A stretch of 64,000 nt of DNA from Halomarina rubra (GTDB taxonomy: Archaea; Halobacteriota; Halobacteria; Halobacteriales; Haloarculaceae): contig NZ_JALXFV010000007.1 of NCBI RefSeq assembly GCF_023699475.1, forward strand, positions 348,948 through 412,947, written 5' to 3'. Positions within the stretch are counted from its first letter, which is position 1. Each line of letters starts with the position of its first letter. This document shows positions 33,984 to 42,802 of this stretch, in pieces. The translations under genes were made by a program, and so were the position numbers. The notes below the pieces were generated by a model that saw only the letters and a list, made by a program, of their open reading frames with translations, did no database searches and was not told the origin of the DNA.

Positions 33984-35128
33984 CAGGCCTCGTACCCCGC
34001 GTAGTCCATCAGCGTCCGGAAGATGTCGGTGTCCATCGCGTCCTCGTAGACGATGGCGTTGAGCATCCCGCCCGGATACGACGAGCCGTTACGGATGTGG
34101 TCGACCTTGTGACAGTGCATGAGGTAGATACCCGGGTCGGCATCCGCTTCGAACTCAACCGTGTAGCGTTCGGCAGGGGCGATGTTCAACACGTCCTGTT
34201 TGAACTGGAGTACCTCAGGCATCGGACTGCCGTCTTTCTCGACGACGTGGAAGCGATGGTTGTGGGTGTGCAAGGGATGGCTCATGAACCCCGCGTTGAC
34301 CCAGTGGATACGGACGGTGTCGCCCGATTCGACGATGATGGGCGAGCCGGTCTCTGGGTGAAGTGTCGCGGGCGCGGACTTCCCGTTGAGCGTGAACGCG
34401 TCGGCCATGCGGTTGGTGAGGTCGTAGCTGACGTTTTCCCCACCGTGCTGGCGCGAGAGCCGTGTGTCCCACTCCTTAGCCGTCATGAAGTACTCCTTGT
34501 CGGCCTCCTCGTATCCATCTGGGTCGACGCGAAGGATGCCGTACATCCCCATGTCCATGTGCATCGGCGTCTGGTAGTGACAGTGGTACAGATGCGTCCC
34601 CGGAACGTTCGCGGGGATATCGTAAGTTTGACTCTCACCAGGCATCACCGTGACGCCGGTCGTCGTCGGCACGCCGTCGTTCTCCCACGTTTTGCGAACG
34701 CCGTGGAAGTGCAGCGTGTGGGGAACCTGCATCTCCGTGTTGTCGAGGGTGATCTTCAGGTCGTTGCCCTCGGTCGTTCGGAGGATGGGACCGGGCACGC
34801 TCGGGGTGCCATCGTCTGCCTGGAAGGCCCAGACGACGGGGAGGTTGACCGGCCCACCCATCGACTCGCCGGGGTGAATCGCGTGGCGGGCCATCACCGA
34901 CTTGATAGTCACCTCGTGGTTTCGCTCGTCGAGGTCGACCACCTCCGGGCGACCGGTCGGGGGAAGGTCGGAGGGAGCCGCCGAATTGTTCGGGGCCGAG
35001 TCAACGACGCGTGCGGACGGTGACGACGTCGTGGTGCAACCCGCCAACGCGACCAGTCCGGTCGAGCCGGTCGCGGCGAGGAACTGTCGTCGGGAGATGC
35101 CCCGTCCAGGAGCGCCAATCTCGGACAT
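33983..35128 (-). CDS. Two-domain multicopper oxidase, Tat lipoprotein
   Basis: 381 residues. ISRRQFLAATGSTGLVALAGC is a twin-arginine signal with lipobox (LAGC). The copper motifs are present: HTLHFHG, then LYHCHYQTPMHMDMGMYG in domain 1, and HPLHTHNHRFH with LMHCHKVDHIRNG in domain 2. The layout is that of small two-domain multicopper oxidases and is also related to copper nitrite reductase, but the HxH and HCH patterns fit an oxidase better. It would oxidise a substrate or metal ion outside the cell and pass electrons to oxygen. Directly coupled downstream gene is a halocyanin. CopD gene follows 190 nt upstream on the same strand. Confidence 0.88.
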   Translation of the reverse strand: MSEIGAPGRGISRRQFLAATGSTGLVALAGCTTTSSPSARVVDSAPNNSAAPSDLPPTGRPEVVDLDERNHEVTIKSVMARHAIHPGESMGGPVNLPVVWAFQADDGTPSVPGPILRTTEGNDLKITLDNTEMQVPHTLHFHGVRKTWENDGVPTTTGVTVMPGESQTYDIPANVPGTHLYHCHYQTPMHMDMGMYGILRVDPDGYEEADKEYFMTAKEWDTRLSRQHGGENVSYDLTNRMADAFTLNGKSAPATLHPETGSPIIVESGDTVRIHWVNAGFMSHPLHTHNHRFHVVEKDGSPMPEVLQFKQDVLNIAPAERYTVEFEADADPGIYLMHCHKVDHIRNGSSYPGGMLNAIVYEDAMDTDIFRTLMDYAGYEA

Positions 35129-35318
35129 ACATGTAGTCGTTGGAAAGTACGGGAGATAAGCAGGTTATCCGATTCTCAGGTCGTAGGAATCGACACCTAC
35201 TGGGAATATCTAGAGCTACCAATTCAAAGGAAACGTGTCGTACCGCCTGTGGAGAGACCCCGCTTCTTCTGCGGCGGTTCTCTGACTGACCGGATAGCTT
35301 CAGTTCGAGACGAGAGCG

Positions 35319-35765
35319 TCAGAGCAGACCGGCGACTACCAGTAACAGTAGCGACACGACACTCGCAGCAAGAAACCACGGTCTAGCCTCAGCAGCGACA
35401 GGTTCGAGGGACTGTTCCGATGAGAGACCCGATAGTCGGCGAAACCCACCGTAGAGGGAGATTGCGAGAAGGGCCCACAGGCCGACCATCGACAAGACGA
35501 GTTGGCCACGGTAACTCGTTTGAAGTGAGTCAGCAGTGTACAGTGTCCCCGCCAGGTGACCACCGGTAACCAGCAGTACCAACACCGATACGCCAGTGAG
35601 GTACGCGAACCGTCGTCTGACGAATAAGAGCGCCTCTCCGCTCAGTAGTCCAGCACGCGTCGCCGGGACAACAATTCCGGTCACGATAAGCGTACCACCG
35701 GTCCACAGAGCAGCGAAGAGCGTGTGAACGATCATGACGACGTCAAGCGTCGTGGTCATCGACAT
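35319..35765 (-). CDS. CopD-like membrane protein
   Basis: 148 residues with four helices. VMIVHTLFAALWTGGTLIVTGIVVPA and RRRFAYLTGVSVLVLLVTGGHLAGTLY show the spaced His residues of the CopD/DUF2269-type family, implicated in copper uptake or haem binding. It lies 190 nt upstream of the multicopper oxidase gene on the same strand and may supply copper. A second ATG two codons in (35757-35759) is possible. Confidence 0.75.
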   Translation of the reverse strand: MSMTTTLDVVMIVHTLFAALWTGGTLIVTGIVVPATRAGLLSGEALLFVRRRFAYLTGVSVLVLLVTGGHLAGTLYTADSLQTSYRGQLVLSMVGLWALLAISLYGGFRRLSGLSSEQSLEPVAAEARPWFLAASVVSLLLLVVAGLL

Positions 35766-36062
35766 CCCTCAGAGCGTGGCCGACGTCGTGTTGTTTCGTC
35801 GGGGTTCATCCGCAGGGACAGGTCAAAAGTAGCGAGACCATCCCATTCTTGTGACTCGATTCGGTTCAGACGTTCAGATTTCATCGATACGGTGAGAGGT
35901 CGTCGGCGGAAGATAAACAACAAAGGTGGTCTCCCAGAAAGTGGGAGTAGAGCCGTGAACACCCGACACCGACCAGGAGGGACCCGCGAGTGAGCCATGC
36001 TCGACCAGCAGCTTCGGCCCTACAGATTGGGTACACAGTTACTGAAATCGGAGGAGATACCG

Positions 36063-37016
36063 ATGAGCGACGATAACACACTCGGCGCGATTGGCGACAC
36101 ACCGATGGTCGATCTTCCGTCGATGCGCCCCGACGGTGGGGCATCGATTGCGATTAAGTGGGAGGGAGCGAACCCGACCGGGAGCCTGAAAGACCGGATG
36201 GCCTTGGCGATGATTACCGAGGCACGACAGCGTGGAGCACTTCAGCCAGAGGAACCGGTCGTGGAGTTCACTGGTGGTAGTACGGGGTCGAGCCTAGCGT
36301 TCGTCTGTGCAGTGCTCGACCATCCACTCCACATCGTGACCGCCGACTGTGTCGCCGAAGAGAAGATCGCCTCGATGCGAGCCCTCGGCGCGCGCCTCCA
36401 CGTCGTCGAAACGCCGGACGGTACGTCGTACGACGGACTGTTCGAAGATCTTCGAGACAGAACCGAAGCGGTACAAGCAGAGACGGGGGCGTACTTCACG
36501 GACCAGTTCACCAACGCCGACCAACTCGGCGGATACGAAGCACTGGGCAAAGAGATTCTCGACCAGCGCCCGAATGTCGACGAGTTCGTGATGATCGTCG
36601 GCACAGGAGGCTGTGCGATGGGCGTCGCTCGGTCGCTTCGAAACCACAGTGCTGACGTGGACGTAACGGTCGTCGAACCCGAGGAGTCACCCGTCGTTTC
36701 TGAGGGAACGACAGGGTCACACACCGTACAGGGAACGGCCATCGTCGCCTCACCACCGCTCGTCGAGGACGACCTCTACGACCACGTCCGGACACTCCCC
36801 ACGGAGGAGGGTGTCGACTGTGTACAACGACTCGCGCGAGACGATGGACTGCTCGTCGGGACGAGCACGGGAATGAACCTCGCGGCGGCACAGCAGGTCG
36901 CCGCAGAGCGACACCCCGACGAGACGATAGTCACAGTCGCGTGCGACACTGGCTTGAAGTACCTCTCGGAGGGCCTCTACGAAGGACTGGCGGGCTCTGA
37001 GTTCTGCCTCTCTTGA
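36063..37016 (+). CDS. PLP-dependent cysteine synthase family protein
   Basis: 317 residues. NPTGSLKDRMA contains the PLP-binding lysine (SLKDR) and GGSTGSSLA the substrate loop, followed by VGTGGCAMGVARSL, the phosphate-binding glycines. The family makes cysteine from O-acetylserine or cystathionine, or works on related amino acids. The ATG at 36063 is the best start; an upstream in-frame ATG at 35997 is not preceded by any promoter feature. The gene lies 297 nt downstream of the divergent CopD gene. Why it is in this cargo region is not evident; sulphur supply for metal stress is one option. Confidence 0.88.
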   Translation: MSDDNTLGAIGDTPMVDLPSMRPDGGASIAIKWEGANPTGSLKDRMALAMITEARQRGALQPEEPVVEFTGGSTGSSLAFVCAVLDHPLHIVTADCVAEEKIASMRALGARLHVVETPDGTSYDGLFEDLRDRTEAVQAETGAYFTDQFTNADQLGGYEALGKEILDQRPNVDEFVMIVGTGGCAMGVARSLRNHSADVDVTVVEPEESPVVSEGTTGSHTVQGTAIVASPPLVEDDLYDHVRTLPTEEGVDCVQRLARDDGLLVGTSTGMNLAAAQQVAAERHPDETIVTVACDTGLKYLSEGLYEGLAGSEFCLS

Positions 37017-37188
37017 ACGAGTGGGGCACCTGCCAGATTCCCAGGGGTATCTCTACGGCATGTGATTGAGACACACTATTCCGAAACTCTGGGACTGTTC
37101 GAGACCACTATATACGATTCCACCGAGAGTACCAGTACCGAAGAGCGACCGACTCGACACGCTGTAGAGAAGGAGCCCTCGACCACCG

Positions 37189-37644
37189 ATGACCGAAGAT
37201 CACGTCGATTGGAACCCGCTGTGCCTGATCCCGTCGAAGCGGGCGGCTTCCGAGTCGACGCTCCGCTCGAATCGAGTGTCGTCGGTCGACGATGACAGTC
37301 CACCAGTCGATATCGTGTTGCAATCACTCGACGACAGTAAATGCCGGACGATTCTCGGGCTGCTAACCGACCCGAAATCAGCCAGTGACCTCTGTGACGA
37401 GTGCGAGTTGCCGAGTTCGACCGTGTATCGAAAACTCGAGTTGCTCCGCGAAGCAGCACTCGTCAAGGAGTACACTGAAGTCCGGCGTGACGGTCCAAAC
37501 GCGACTCTCTACGAACGTGACTTCACAGATATTTCGATCAGCGTCACCGACGAGGAGTTCACCGTCGACATATCGCGCCCAGAGACAGATGCAGAGGACA
37601 GTATGGCCACGTTCTGGGCGGCGATGAAGGAGGAGTCAAAATGA
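37189..37644 (+). CDS. ArsR-like winged-helix regulator (cassette 2)
   Basis: 151 residues. It has a 40-residue extension at the N-terminus that copy 1 lacks. SLDDSKCRTILGLLTDPKSASDLCDECELPSSTVYRKLELL forms the winged helix, and DISISVTDEEFTVDISRP follows. DPACREIVECLEDPMTAS in copy 1 aligns with DSKCRTILGLLTDPKSAS. Stop and next start overlap by 4 nt (ATGA at 37641-37644). The extension contains two Cys (one in CLIP); CDEC in the second helix is present in this copy only and may respond to metal or redox. Confidence 0.8.
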   Translation: MTEDHVDWNPLCLIPSKRAASESTLRSNRVSSVDDDSPPVDIVLQSLDDSKCRTILGLLTDPKSASDLCDECELPSSTVYRKLELLREAALVKEYTEVRRDGPNATLYERDFTDISISVTDEEFTVDISRPETDAEDSMATFWAAMKEESK

Positions 37645-37916
37645 ACCTCCCTATCGTGCTGCTCGTCGTCGTCAAAATCGCCGCGCTCGTTCTCGGAGGA
37701 ATCGTGTCTCTGATGGCATACAGGTCCTATAAGCGAACCCGAATCCCCGGTCTCCAGTTCTTCGCGGTGGGATTGGCGGTCATCACGCTTGGAACGCTTC
37801 TTGTCGGGGTGTTCCACCACATCGGTGGCGCATCAGTCACCGTCGGAATGCTCCTCGAAAGCGTCATCATCTGTCTCGGGTTCGTCGTCATGATTTACGG
37901 GCTCAAGCAGACTTGA
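37641..37916 (+). CDS. DUF7521-like three-helix membrane protein (cassette 2)
   Basis: 91 residues, three helices, with the YRSYKRTRIPGLQFFAVGLAVITLGTLLVG segment matching cassette 1 (YRRTAAPALRALALGFGAVTIGALLAG). Coupled to the preceding regulator. The gap to the next gene (37917-38219) holds no gene; it separates this cassette from the RND transporter. Confidence 0.75.
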   Translation: MNLPIVLLVVVKIAALVLGGIVSLMAYRSYKRTRIPGLQFFAVGLAVITLGTLLVGVFHHIGGASVTVGMLLESVIICLGFVVMIYGLKQT

Positions 37917-38219
37917 GTTTCTCGTTTGCACACCAGAACACGAAGCGTTCCAAAGATGGTCGAATACCCCTGGTCGGCTTCGTCCCCTCCCCCTGAACGG
38001 CGAGGTTTTCGCCCCGATATTCCGTAACCCCACTCGAATCGGCTGGACAACATCTCCAGGGGTGGTGCCATCGTTACGGTAGTTGGCTCTCCCACGTCTT
38101 GGGAACGTTCCATCGCTCCATAGTAACACTCATCTCAATAAGCGTATGGACAGGCCCAATGCAGCGATCTGCCAGTCGGACTACGTAGTGTCTCGTCTCA
38201 CGGAGGGTACTGAGGTTCG

Positions 38220-40817
38220 ATGAAACGGGACCTTTCGTCACGATACGCGAACTTCGTCGTCTCACGGAGCAGGTTACTCATCGTGGTTCTACTCGTCGTC
38301 AGTGCCATTGTCGGCGCTGGTGCGCTCATCGGGACTACCGGAGACCAGCAAATCGGTGAGGCAGGTATCGACTCGCCCGAGCAGGCGGCGCTCGACCGTA
38401 TCGAAGCGACGTACGATACGAACGATGCAGTCGTTACACAGGTCGTCGTCAGGGACGGAGGGAGCGATGTTCTCACCCGCGAGTCGTTACTCGAGAGTCT
38501 CCGGCTTCAGCAGGCCCTCCGAGCGAACGAGTCCGTCAACACGACACTTCGTGCTGGCACAGGGATTGTCGGTCTCGAGAACATCGTCGCAAACGTCGCG
38601 TTCGCACACGAGCGGAGTGACCGTAGCGGTTCGTCGAACGGGGTCAACTCTCCCGAGAACCGCACGGTGGTTACGGAACGAGGCCAGCCGTTACGACCGA
38701 CGCTCGACCAGCAGATAACGGCACTCGAATCGAGCACCGACGAGGACGTCGAAATGTATCTCAGCCGCATTCTCGACCCAGAGACGTCTGTTCCCGGCGA
38801 CGACCCAACTCAATTTCTGTCGACGGATTACGAACCGGGAGCGACGAGTGCGGATGCAAGAACAACCCTCGTCTTTCAACAAAGTCCGAGCAGTTCGGCG
38901 ACTACCACCGAGTCGGTGAACGATGCACAGCTGGTCATCAGCTCTCTCGTCGAGGAGCGCTTCGACGACGCGTTCGTGTTCGGGCAGGGTCTCATCGATG
39001 CGGAATCCTCGCAGGCCATCGGTGACACGTTCATCATCATCACGCCCGTCGCGATTGTCTTCCTGCTTGCTGCCCTCGCAGTTGCCTACCGGGACCTCGT
39101 CGACGTTCTCGTGAGCCTCTTCGGCGTGGCCGTCGTGTTGGTCTGGTATGCAGGCATTCAGGGGTGGCTTGGAATTCCATCGAACTCGACCCTTATCGCC
39201 GTCCCGTTCTTGCTCATCGGTCTTAGTATCGATTACTCCCTCCACGTTGTCATGCGCTACCGCGAAGCCCGAGAGGGAACACTCGACACCGACGATAAGA
39301 ACGTCGGTTCACGAGACCCCACGACGGCGATGCGTCTCGGAATCGGCGGTGTCGTTCTCGCCCTGGCGACCGCCGCGTTCTCGACGGCTGTCGGGTTCTT
39401 TTCGAACTACGTTAGTCCGCTGGGCTCGATACGGGATTTCGCCATCCTGAGTGGTGTGGGAATCGTCGCCATCTTCGTCGTCTTCGCCGCGCTTGTCCCA
39501 GCCGTCAAACTCGAAGTGGAACGGTTCTTCGACCGCCGTGGCCGCGACCGGCACACTCGCGCCGTCGGCGTCGATTCCGGGCGGCTAAATCGTGTTCTCT
39601 CGGGCACCGCGACACTTACCCGACGAGTCCCCATCGTCGTCATCGTTCTCTCGTTGCTCCTCGCCTCCGCAGGAGCGTACGGTGCGACGAGTATCGACAC
39701 GGAGTTCAATCGGGCCGACTTCATCCCGCAGGATGCGCCGTCGTGGATGGACACACTTCCGGAACCGTTCGCGCCCGGCGAGTACGAGGTGAGTGAGAAT
39801 CTCGAGTACCTGAGTGACAATTTCCGACAACGTGGAGAGGGATCGGAAGCGCAAATACTCATACGTGGGAACGTGACCACGCCAGCACTCCTTACCGCAA
39901 CCGACGACGTGGTCCGCAGTACGAACAGCAGCGGTACAGTCATCGTCGGTTCCGATGGAAGAGCAGCTATCGAAAGCCCAACGTCTGTCCTTCGTGCTGT
40001 CGCCTCGGACAATCAAACGGTTGCAGATGCAATCGCAGCCCGTGACACGGATGATGATGGCCTCCCAGACAGAGACGTCGCGGCGGTCTATGACCTGCTA
40101 TTCGGTGCTGATTCCGAACAAGCATCGTCGGTCCTGCATCGCGCCGAGAACGGGTCGTACGAATCTGCACGCCTGACTGTCGCCGTGCAGGGAGACGCCT
40201 CGGCTCAGTCGGTCGCAGGTGACGTGCGAGACATCGCCACGGCCATCGAAGAAGACGTCCCAGTTCGAGCGATTGCAACGGGCAGTCCGGTCATCACTGC
40301 CGGTGTCCAAAGTGCGCTCTTCGAGACGCTCGTCGAAGGATTCGCTATCACGCTGGGAGTCATTCTCGCCCTCCTTATCGGTATGTACTGGTGGCGGTAT
40401 CGCGCACCGGGGCTGGGTGTCGTGACGCTTACGCCCGTCCTCGTCGCGCTCGCGTGGCTGCTCGGCACCATGTCCGTGCTCGAAATCCCATTCAACAGCG
40501 AGACCGTCGTGATTACGAGCCTAGCAATTGGTCTCGGCGTGGACTACAGTATTCACGTCAGTGAGCGGTTCGTCGACGAGCGCGTTCGCCACGACTCGCT
40601 CGCTAAAACGCTGTCGACGACACTCGAGGGAACTGGTGGCGCGTTGCTTGGAAGTGCGGTGACGACCGCAGCGGGCTTCGGGGTGCTCGCATTGGCGCTG
40701 TCGCCCCCGCTCCAGCGCTTCGGAATCGTGACTGGATTGAGCATCGTCTATGCGTTCATTGCGTGCGTGACGGTGCTTCCGTCTCTGCTCGTGGTTTGGG
40801 AGCGCTTGCCCACGTGA
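38220..40817 (+). CDS. RND superfamily (MMPL/HpnN-type) transporter
   Basis: 865 residues with the twofold RND topology: one helix, a large exported loop, five helices (about 265-430), one helix near residue 465, another exported loop with a calcium-like DTDDDGLPDRD, and five helices at the end. GLSIDYSLHVVMRYREAREG and GLGVDYSIHVSERFVDERV are the paired motifs of helices 4 and 10 in the MMPL/SSD-type branch. Such proteins export lipids or small molecules with proton or sodium movement. No membrane-fusion partner is near, as is usual for archaea. ATG at 38220 gives a basic start (MKRDLSSRY). Confidence 0.88.
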   Translation: MKRDLSSRYANFVVSRSRLLIVVLLVVSAIVGAGALIGTTGDQQIGEAGIDSPEQAALDRIEATYDTNDAVVTQVVVRDGGSDVLTRESLLESLRLQQALRANESVNTTLRAGTGIVGLENIVANVAFAHERSDRSGSSNGVNSPENRTVVTERGQPLRPTLDQQITALESSTDEDVEMYLSRILDPETSVPGDDPTQFLSTDYEPGATSADARTTLVFQQSPSSSATTTESVNDAQLVISSLVEERFDDAFVFGQGLIDAESSQAIGDTFIIITPVAIVFLLAALAVAYRDLVDVLVSLFGVAVVLVWYAGIQGWLGIPSNSTLIAVPFLLIGLSIDYSLHVVMRYREAREGTLDTDDKNVGSRDPTTAMRLGIGGVVLALATAAFSTAVGFFSNYVSPLGSIRDFAILSGVGIVAIFVVFAALVPAVKLEVERFFDRRGRDRHTRAVGVDSGRLNRVLSGTATLTRRVPIVVIVLSLLLASAGAYGATSIDTEFNRADFIPQDAPSWMDTLPEPFAPGEYEVSENLEYLSDNFRQRGEGSEAQILIRGNVTTPALLTATDDVVRSTNSSGTVIVGSDGRAAIESPTSVLRAVASDNQTVADAIAARDTDDDGLPDRDVAAVYDLLFGADSEQASSVLHRAENGSYESARLTVAVQGDASAQSVAGDVRDIATAIEEDVPVRAIATGSPVITAGVQSALFETLVEGFAITLGVILALLIGMYWWRYRAPGLGVVTLTPVLVALAWLLGTMSVLEIPFNSETVVITSLAIGLGVDYSIHVSERFVDERVRHDSLAKTLSTTLEGTGGALLGSAVTTAAGFGVLALALSPPLQRFGIVTGLSIVYAFIACVTVLPSLLVVWERLPT

Positions 40818-41044
40818 TTGTCCAGTATTTGATCATAAAGCCGTTAGCTTCTCGAACAAAATGGGTTCGAAAAGAGCAACGAACAAAATCGGGGGGTTCA
40901 CGAGACCTGTCCTGCGCTAAAATGTATAGAGCGACGATTCGTTCGAGCTGAGTCGAAGTGCTATCGCCGATGCAACGCTTACTTTTCAACTAATCGCAAT
41001 CAGATCGGCCCAAGGCGTTCTCGCGAAATATTCCGCGTGACACG

Positions 41045-42280
41045 TCACCCGGCAGGTTCTGGTGCCAGCCAGCCGAGACCTACTCCAACGACAGCGATCA
41101 CTCCTGCGAGAAGAAACGCGGTCTCGAACCCAGCGGAGTCGACGACCGCTCCACCGACGATTGGTGCGAGAAACGCCCCGGCCAGTCCAACACTCGTCTG
41201 AAACGCCACTGCAGTCGCAGCTACTCGTGTGTTGACGAGTTCGCGAACGTACGTGAACGAGAGTCCCAGTGTCAGTTGAATCGCGAACCCAGTGACGAGT
41301 AACACGGCCACCAAGACTGGAATCGATCGGAGCCGCGTGAACCCGAAGACAAGCGGTGTCGCGACGACGAAGGATCCGAACACGATTGGCTGTCGTCGGC
41401 CGCTGAACACGCGATCAGAGAGTAGCCCGCTACTGGTACGAGACAGGACACCGACGGCAGGAAACACAGAAAGCAAGAGGCCACTCGCCGCTACAGAGAG
41501 ACCCATCTTTTGAGAGAGGTACGGCCCACCCCAACTGTTGACGAAGAGATACAGGGAGTACCCGAGAAAGCCGAGTCCTCCGACGAGCCAGACGTGCCGA
41601 TTCCGGAGGACGGCCCCGAACTCAGCGACAGATGGGGCAGCTCCAGAGGTGCGGCCGAGTCCTCGGCTCGTCGGCCAGAACAACACGAGACCGAGCAGGG
41701 CGATACCGTTGAACGCGAGGAAGATAGCGGGCCAGCCGAATCGGGCTGCGATGAGCGGGCCAGTTGCCTGGCCGAGGGCAAACCCAATCGGCCCGCTCGC
41801 GGTGAAGATTCCGACCGCCGTTGCCCGGCGGTCAGCATCGACCGCTCGACTGACGATGTCGATACCAGCGTTCCAGACGGCAACGTACGCGACACCGCCC
41901 ACTGCACGGGATGCGACGACGGACCAGAAGTCGCCGCGACGGCCTGCCATCCAGCCCCACGTCCCAGCGACGAACAGGGTGAGAACCGCAACGGCCATGG
42001 CAGTTCGTGTGTTCGCTCTGTCGAGACCGATACCGATTGGAATACTCGCGATGACAGCCGTCCCGAACATCGTCCCGACAAGCAGCCCTGCCGCAGTTGC
42101 ATTGACGCCCAGCGACTCCTGAACGAGTGGCGTTACGCTTGCAGGGACGATTTCGTACGCGGCGAGACCAGCCGATATGAGACTCGCTCCGATGACGAGG
42201 CCCCAGAGTTGTCGTGGACTTCGGTCGGAGGCTCCCCCGTCTGTCTGAGGGTCGTTCACCACTGTCGATGGTTCGGTCAT
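41045..42280 (-). CDS. Major facilitator superfamily transporter
   Basis: 411 residues from the ATG at 42278-42280 (MTEPSTVVND); an ATG five codons earlier is also available. Twelve helices can be counted. The MFS loop signature appears as IPIGIGLDRANTRTAMAVA after helix 2 and as SGLLSDRVFSGRRQPIVFG after helix 8. The substrate cannot be read from sequence; similar proteins in haloarchaea are annotated as nitrate/nitrite or drug transporters. The gene is divergent from the PAS/GAF regulator at 42803, with 500 nt of gene-free DNA between them. Confidence 0.85.
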   Translation of the reverse strand: MTEPSTVVNDPQTDGGASDRSPRQLWGLVIGASLISAGLAAYEIVPASVTPLVQESLGVNATAAGLLVGTMFGTAVIASIPIGIGLDRANTRTAMAVAVLTLFVAGTWGWMAGRRGDFWSVVASRAVGGVAYVAVWNAGIDIVSRAVDADRRATAVGIFTASGPIGFALGQATGPLIAARFGWPAIFLAFNGIALLGLVLFWPTSRGLGRTSGAAPSVAEFGAVLRNRHVWLVGGLGFLGYSLYLFVNSWGGPYLSQKMGLSVAASGLLLSVFPAVGVLSRTSSGLLSDRVFSGRRQPIVFGSFVVATPLVFGFTRLRSIPVLVAVLLVTGFAIQLTLGLSFTYVRELVNTRVAATAVAFQTSVGLAGAFLAPIVGGAVVDSAGFETAFLLAGVIAVVGVGLGWLAPEPAG

Positions 42281-42295
42281 CTGCCACGGCTCCAT

Positions 42296-42802
42296 AGCAT
42301 CCGAACGAGTTCACAATCGCTCTGACAACTGCACAGGAACTGCGGGCCCTCGCCGGGAACTGAACTTAGCAACACTCGCACAGATATCTTCCTCCGCTGC
42401 GTGGGAGCGTCACCGAGACGTGGACGCTCCCTACTGGACACGTCGTCCGCAGCGATTGAATCTCGTGTACTGAAAGGACGACCAGTATACAGTGAAAGAG
42501 ACCACGGGACCATTGTGGTTGTACTGCTGTTCCTCGTCAGTTGTCCTCTGCTCACTGAGCAATGCTTGATTCGTTTTGGACTTATTGGTACACGTTGAAC
42601 ATCGAATGGGCACGGTGGGTTCAGTTCGCCCCCAACCGTCGCCGATTGTCATCAGGTCACGACGTCTCCAGATGGAATCGATCTCAGAACCGCCATCAAT
42701 ACTGCTAGCTCAGAGAGCGACCTCACGATAGTATGCGTAGGTGAGTGGTTGCTTGGATTGAAAGCCGGTACGTTCAATCGTCGCGGTGTTCAATATCCAA
42801 CA
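42296..42802. other. Gene-free divergent intergenic region
   Basis: No gene supported. It holds the promoters of the MFS gene and the PAS/GAF regulator. No strong inverted repeat was seen. Confidence 0.5.
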
